This document shows, piece by piece, positions 59,371 through 64,000 of a stretch of DNA of 64,000 nt. The stretch lies in the NCBI GenBank assembly GCA_023053545.1, contig JAKZAN010000004.1:11036001-11100000 (forward strand). Direction: 5' to 3'. How positions within the stretch are numbered: the first letter of the stretch is position 1; the number at the start of each line of letters is the position of its first letter. Made by a program: the position numbers and the translations under genes. Origin of the DNA: Lepidurus packardi. Taxonomy: Eukaryota; Arthropoda; Branchiopoda; Notostraca; Triopsidae. Under the pieces are notes generated by a model that did not search any database, was not told the DNA's origin, and was given only the letters and a program-made list of their open reading frames with translations.

Positions 59371-62300
59371 ATGCTGTTCCTACGTGGCATGTACCTCCCT
59401 GGGGTCAAATTTCCCGGGTTGACGCCGCTTCAATGGGCCCGTTCCAGCACCTTGACAGCGTTTTATAAGGGGAGGAGCAAAAACAAGTCCTACTTCTGCG
59501 CTCCTAGAGTTTCCTTGGATCAGACCGGTACAGTGTTTCGTATCAAACGTAACTTGTGCAAATCTCACAGTTTCGCAACCACCATGTTGGACAAAAAACC
59601 CTTTTTCCGGCTTCCCAAATCGGTTCAACCGCTCAATTACCAACTGTCCATCAAAACCGACTTGGTTAAGTGCGTTTTTGAAGGGCGAGAGAACATCCAA
59701 TTAAAGGTATACACAAACCCTTTCTTTAATAAACTTTTAGGACGTCAGCATAACGATTCTAAAGTTAACTGTGGTTTACTTTCCCAGGTCCATGAGGCTG
59801 TTGACAAGATCCAGCTCAATGCAGCCGATTTGCAGGTAGAAAAAGCCACTATTGTGTGTCAGGGCCAGACTCACGTGGCGCAAATCCATCTGGATAACGA
59901 TGCAGGAGTTTTGACTTTGTCTTTGCCCGCTACTGTGCCTGTGGGAGAAGCATTGCTCAAGTTGCACTTCAAAGGCGAGCTAGGTGACAAGCTCCGGAGT
60001 TTCTACCGCAGCAAGTACAAGAGGTACACGTTGCAACCGATTCATTCTAGAATTGACGATTCCTTAACGCTGATTTCGTCTTTTTTCATCATTTTTCAGC
60101 TCCGAAGGCGAAGAACGTTACTTGGGAGTGACTCAGTTCGAAGCTGCAGATGCTCGCAGGGCTTTTCCATGCTGGGATGAACCGGCTGTCAAAGCCACTT
60201 TTGACATTGCCTTGTCCGTGCCAAAGGATCGCATGGCCATCTCCAATATGGTATTTGCACCGTCATCCAGCGTTATACAGGAAAACTAAGTTAATTGTCC
60301 TATTTTATAGCCTGTGGAATCTGAGAAAGACATGGCGGAGGATGCTACATACAAGACTGTGACTTTCCTTCGCACACCCAAGATGTCTACATACCTAGTG
60401 GCTTGGGTTGTGGGCGAGTTTGATTACGTGGAAGAGCAGTCCTCGGATGGGATCAAAGTACGAGTCTATACGCAGCTCAACAAGACCGAGCAGGGTCTTT
60501 TTGCGCTCCATGTGGCCTCCAAAGTCCTGCCTTACTACAAAGACTACTTTGGCATTGGCTATCCTTTGCCCAAAATGGATTTGATCGCCATTCCTGACTT
60601 TGCGTGTGGAGCTATGGAGAACTGGGGTATGGTTACGTATCGCGAAACATGTCTCCTGGTAGATCCAGCCAATACTTCTGCCAGTAACCGCCAATGGGTA
60701 GCGCTTGTTGTGGGACACGAGTTGGCTCATCAATGGTTCGGCAACCTGGTCACCATGGTAATGCTATTTTTTAGATATTTTTTTTATTTATGTATTGATT
60801 CATTAACGACCCAATTTCGGTTAGGAATGGTGGACGGACTTGTGGCTCAATGAAGGCTATGCGTCCTTTGTAGAACATCTGTGTGTGGAGCATTTGTTCC
60901 CGGATTACCAGATCTGGAACCAGTTTGTCACGGATACGTTTATTCCCGCTTTGGAATTGGATTCTTTGAAGACCTCCCATGCTATTGAAGTGCCTGTAGG
61001 GCCGCCTGAGGAAGTGGACGAGATCTTTGATGCCATTTCGTACAATAAGGGCGCGAGTGTCATCCGGATGCTTCACAACTACATTGGCGATGAGGTAATT
61101 TCATAATTTTGAGATGAAAATGGCTCAAATTCTGGATTTTTTTCTTAGGATTTCCGCAAAGGCATGCACCTGTACTTGACGCGTCATCAGTATGACAATA
61201 CGGTGACGGTGGATCTATGGAAAGCCTTGGCGGAAGCCAGTGGGAAGTCCATTCAACAAATCATGGAGGGATGGACCCTTCAAATGGGGTTTCCCTTGAT
61301 TAGTGTGGAGGAAAGCATGGAATCGGGCAATCGACGTGTGCTGAGCTTGAACCAGACTCGCTTTCTAGCGGATGGCTCCACTGATGGTAAGCTTTTAAAG
61401 CGTTTCTAAGCTAAACTTCCAGCTTATTTTTTTATTTTTTTCTCTTTTTTTCTTTTCTCATAGAAACCAAATGGATGGTACCCGTCCAGATTTGCAGTGG
61501 CCAAGATCCCAAACGCATTCTGAAGGATGTGTTGCTAGAACAGACATCAGCCGAGATAGTTTTGGAAAACGTGGCTGAAACGGACTGGGTGAAGTTGAAT
61601 CCGAGCCACATTGGCTTTTTCCGTACTCGATATCCCTCTGCCATGCTGGAGCGGTTTATTCCAGCTATCACGGATCTCTCCATGCCTCCTATTGACCGTC
61701 TCGGGATTATGGATGACCTCTTTGCTCTTGTAAGTCTGAGTTCCCAAAGTTTTGAATTGTCTGTGTCTTTTTGTTTTGTTTTGTTTTGAATTGTTTGCTG
61801 TCTGTGGCGTTTATTTGATTGATAATACCATTTTTCGACGTCAAAAGGCTCAAGCCGGTCAGTCTAGCACAGTGGAGGTCCTGCGATTGATGGAAGCATA
61901 CAAAGCCGAGACAGAATTCCCTGTTTGGAGCACTCTGACAGCAGTGATGGGCAAGCTAAACACGCTGCTTGAGTATACGCCCCATCAAGACCAGTTTAAA
62001 GCCTTTGCCCGGCTGCTGTTGGCCAAGGTTGTAAGTGAACTGGGCTGGGACGCCGCTGAGAATGAAGGTACACAAGACTGGGATCCTAATTCCTTTTTTT
62101 TAAACATAATTTGGAACAATTTCAGGACATCTCACCACCATGCTGCGCAGTCTCACTGTGGGTCGAATGACGAGTTTGGATGATCCGGACATGGTGGCTG
62201 AAGCTCAGCGACGTTTCCAAGCCCATATTTCGGGCGAACGGATCTTGGTGCCCGATATCCGTCCAACAGTCTATCGCGCAGTGCTGCGCCACGGTGACAA

Positions 62301-63485
62301 AGCCACTTTGGAGCAGTTTTTGAAACTCTATCGCGACGCCAGCATGCACGAAGAGAAAGATCGAATTCTACGAGCCCTGGGAGCCATCCGCGATCCCGAA
62401 GTCCTGAAAGAAGTCATTCAATTTGCAGCGACGGTAAGATTATTGGGGATTTCCCAACAGCTTTCATTAATTACCGTTACTTTATTGCTTTATTCTTTTC
62501 AATTTTTTTTTAAATAAATAGGAAGCCCGGACCTCGGAAACCATCACCACGCTCCTGTCCGTCAGCTGCAGCCGATTAGGACGAGACATGGTCTGGGATT
62601 ACCTCAAGGAAAACTGGGATATGATCGTTGAACGATACCAGGTCAGATTTTACCAACTGTCTTTTAATTTAGTGCCGTTTGTTTCGTTTGAATTGATGCT
62701 AACTCGCCTGATTGCACGTTTCCCAACAAAAAGTTTCGTTTTCCACATCTATAGCATCCCATAACTCGTTCAATTCTGCCACGGGCCAAGTTTTGGTGTC
62801 TGAAATCGCTTGATTATTTTGCCATTCTTCGTTTTTGGTACTCGGTTCACATATTCACTCGTATTAACAACAAGAATTTTGTGTGATGAACTTCGCGTGT
62901 CGAGTCGTTCTTATGTCGAGTCGTCCTTGTGTCGACTCGTCCTTATATCGAGTCGTCCTTGTGTCGAGTCGCCCTTATGTTGAGTCGTCCTTATGTCGAG
63001 TCGCCCTTATGTCGAGTCGTCCTTATGTCGAGTCGTCCTTGTGTCGATTCGTCCTTGTGTCGATTCGTCCTTGTGTCGAGTCGTCCTTGTGTCGAGTCGC
63101 CCTTATGTCGAGTCGTCCTTGTGTTACGTCGTCCGCATTTGGTTTCCGTTGGTAAGACATTCACACAAGGTTTGTTGGTTGCTTGGTGTTCCCCTGTGTA
63201 TGTCAGTCTCTCACACTCGCATGTCCTCTTCTGGGAAAAGCTTTTTGTTACAAAGTCGAAACGTTTCTCCATCAGGGGATGTTCCTGTTGGCGCGTTTGC
63301 TGAAAAGCTTGATCGAGGAGTTTGCATCGGAGGAAAAAGCGCTGGAAGTGGAAGCCTTTTTCCGAGATCATCAGCATCCAGGCACGGAACGAGCCATTCA
63401 ACAAGGAGTAGAGTCCATTCGCCTGAATGCGGCGTGGTTGAAGCGCGATGCGGAGATCATTGGCCAATTCTTGAGCCAGAAATAA
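59371..63485 (+). CDS. NPEPPS: Puromycin-sensitive aminopeptidase (M1 family)
   Basis: Exons 59371-59706, 59788-60023, 60100-60250, 60311-60757, 60825-61094, 61149-61386, 61464-61729, 61848-62067, 62126-62433, 62522-62641 and 63276-63485; 933 residues (human 919). Motifs: [15 protein letters not shown], the exopeptidase signature [13 protein letters not shown] (~341), and the zinc site HELAHQ with the third ligand Glu in DLWLNEG (H377, H381, E400). Known role: cytosolic zinc aminopeptidase trimming N-terminal residues of peptides. Two starts are possible: ATG 59371, giving a leader as in vertebrates, or ATG 59584 ([11 protein letters not shown], good context ACCACC), which aligns with the shorter human start. 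Intron 10 contains a minisatellite. Confidence 0.95.
62899..63122 (+). repeat. 16 bp minisatellite in intron 10 of the aminopeptidase gene
   Basis: About 14 head-to-tail copies of GTCGAGTCGTCCTTRT, varying at a few positions (GACTCG, GATTCG, GCCCTT, GTTGAG). The unit is not a multiple of three, so it gives unrelated long frames on both strands. These are artefacts within an intron. Confidence 0.92.
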
Positions 63486-64000
63486 GACACTTTTATCAGG
63501 CTTTTCGTCGTAAGTTCGGGAATTTGGAGCTAATTCGGAAAATATTTCATTCACCAGTTTCTCATTTTTTTTATTTAGTTATTACCGTTTTTAATTTTCT
63601 AAGAAAATTTTTTCCTCGATGCATAGGGTTTGGAACGAAAACTCGTGTGCTCGTTTTCTCTAGTTATACAATTGTTCTGCAAACCTAATTAACTACTCCG
63701 GAATGCTGAAAGTATTTTCTCTTTGTATTTTTTCTTTTCTTTTATACTGAGAGGATCCAAAGAAAAAAAGGCAAATGACTAGGTGGCCACACCCCCTTTC
63801 ATGAAAATGTCAGTCTGCTGGAGTTTTTTGTTAGGGAATTCCCTTCCAAGTCAAATGCGTTGACTTGCGGGGCGCCGAGATTTTGACAAGGGGAAAGACC
63901 TGTCCGCGGAGTATTATAATCAACCTGCCAAGTCTGTTCGTGCTTGTTTCTCACCCTGGACACTAAACATTTGCCCGGAATACTTGGGAATTTGAACATT
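63486..64000. other. Region after the aminopeptidase gene, to the window end
   Basis: No gene can be supported. A minus-strand frame from about 63999 to 63799 stays open to the window edge and contains several in-frame codons for Cys/Arg, but it has no recognised motif or splice context. Confidence 0.3.

Noticed and set aside
62883..63688. Overlapping 90-230-codon Ser/Arg-rich frames on plus and Thr/Arg/His-rich frame on minus
   Set aside because: They arise from the 16 bp minisatellite, which is not a multiple of three, inside an intron of the aminopeptidase gene.
63799..63999. Minus-strand open frame at the window edge as an exon of the next gene
   Set aside because: No recognisable motif and the upstream part is outside the window, so it cannot be supported.

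Overview
The window is animal nuclear DNA. Genes are split by mostly 55-100 bp GT-AG introns and the gene complement is bilaterian. An R&R-type chitin-binding cuticle protein and a tandem array of pickpocket-like DEG/ENaC channels point to an arthropod with a compact genome (a branchiopod crustacean or springtail would fit; the species cannot be fixed from the sequence). Exon chains below were built by hand from splice signals, reading phase and remembered family sequences; no alignment was run.

Layout. 0.1-2.1 kb: cuticle-type protein (+). 3.5-5.8 kb: six-EF-hand calbindin-32 homologue (-). 9.2-11.2 kb: secreted coiled-coil protein (+), not recognised. 12.8-20.4 kb: six housekeeping genes, all (+): ELP3, CCDC25, SRR1-like, FMC1, POMK, FRA10AC1. 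The middle three are almost touching (16 and 62 bp apart). 20.8-26.6 kb: MGAT2 (-), PDCD6 (+), PHAF1 (-). 27.8-35.6 kb: two GTP-dependent PEP carboxykinases facing each other, one with a mitochondrial-type leader and one without. 37.3-39.5 kb: MGST3 (+) and a PDGF/VEGF-like factor (-). 40.6-56.8 kb: four DEG/ENaC channel genes (A-D, all -) plus a decayed exon of a fifth copy. 57.7-58.7 kb: a 185-residue protein, not recognised (-). 59.4-63.5 kb: puromycin-sensitive aminopeptidase (+).

Mobile DNA lies mainly in introns. Two ~910 bp copies of one non-autonomous hAT-type element, each with perfect 8 bp target duplications, sit in introns of PHAF1 and DEG/ENaC gene D. Gene D also carries a second hAT-like element and a foldback MITE whose arm recurs in a PEPCK intron. 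A minisatellite, a microsatellite and a nested AT-rich tandem repeat occupy other introns.

Most genes look like independent household units. The clearest joint themes are the PEPCK pair (mitochondrial and cytosolic entry to gluconeogenesis), the channel array (expanded by duplication and apparently homogenised by gene conversion) and the SRR1-like/FMC1/POMK trio, which is a candidate polycistronic unit.
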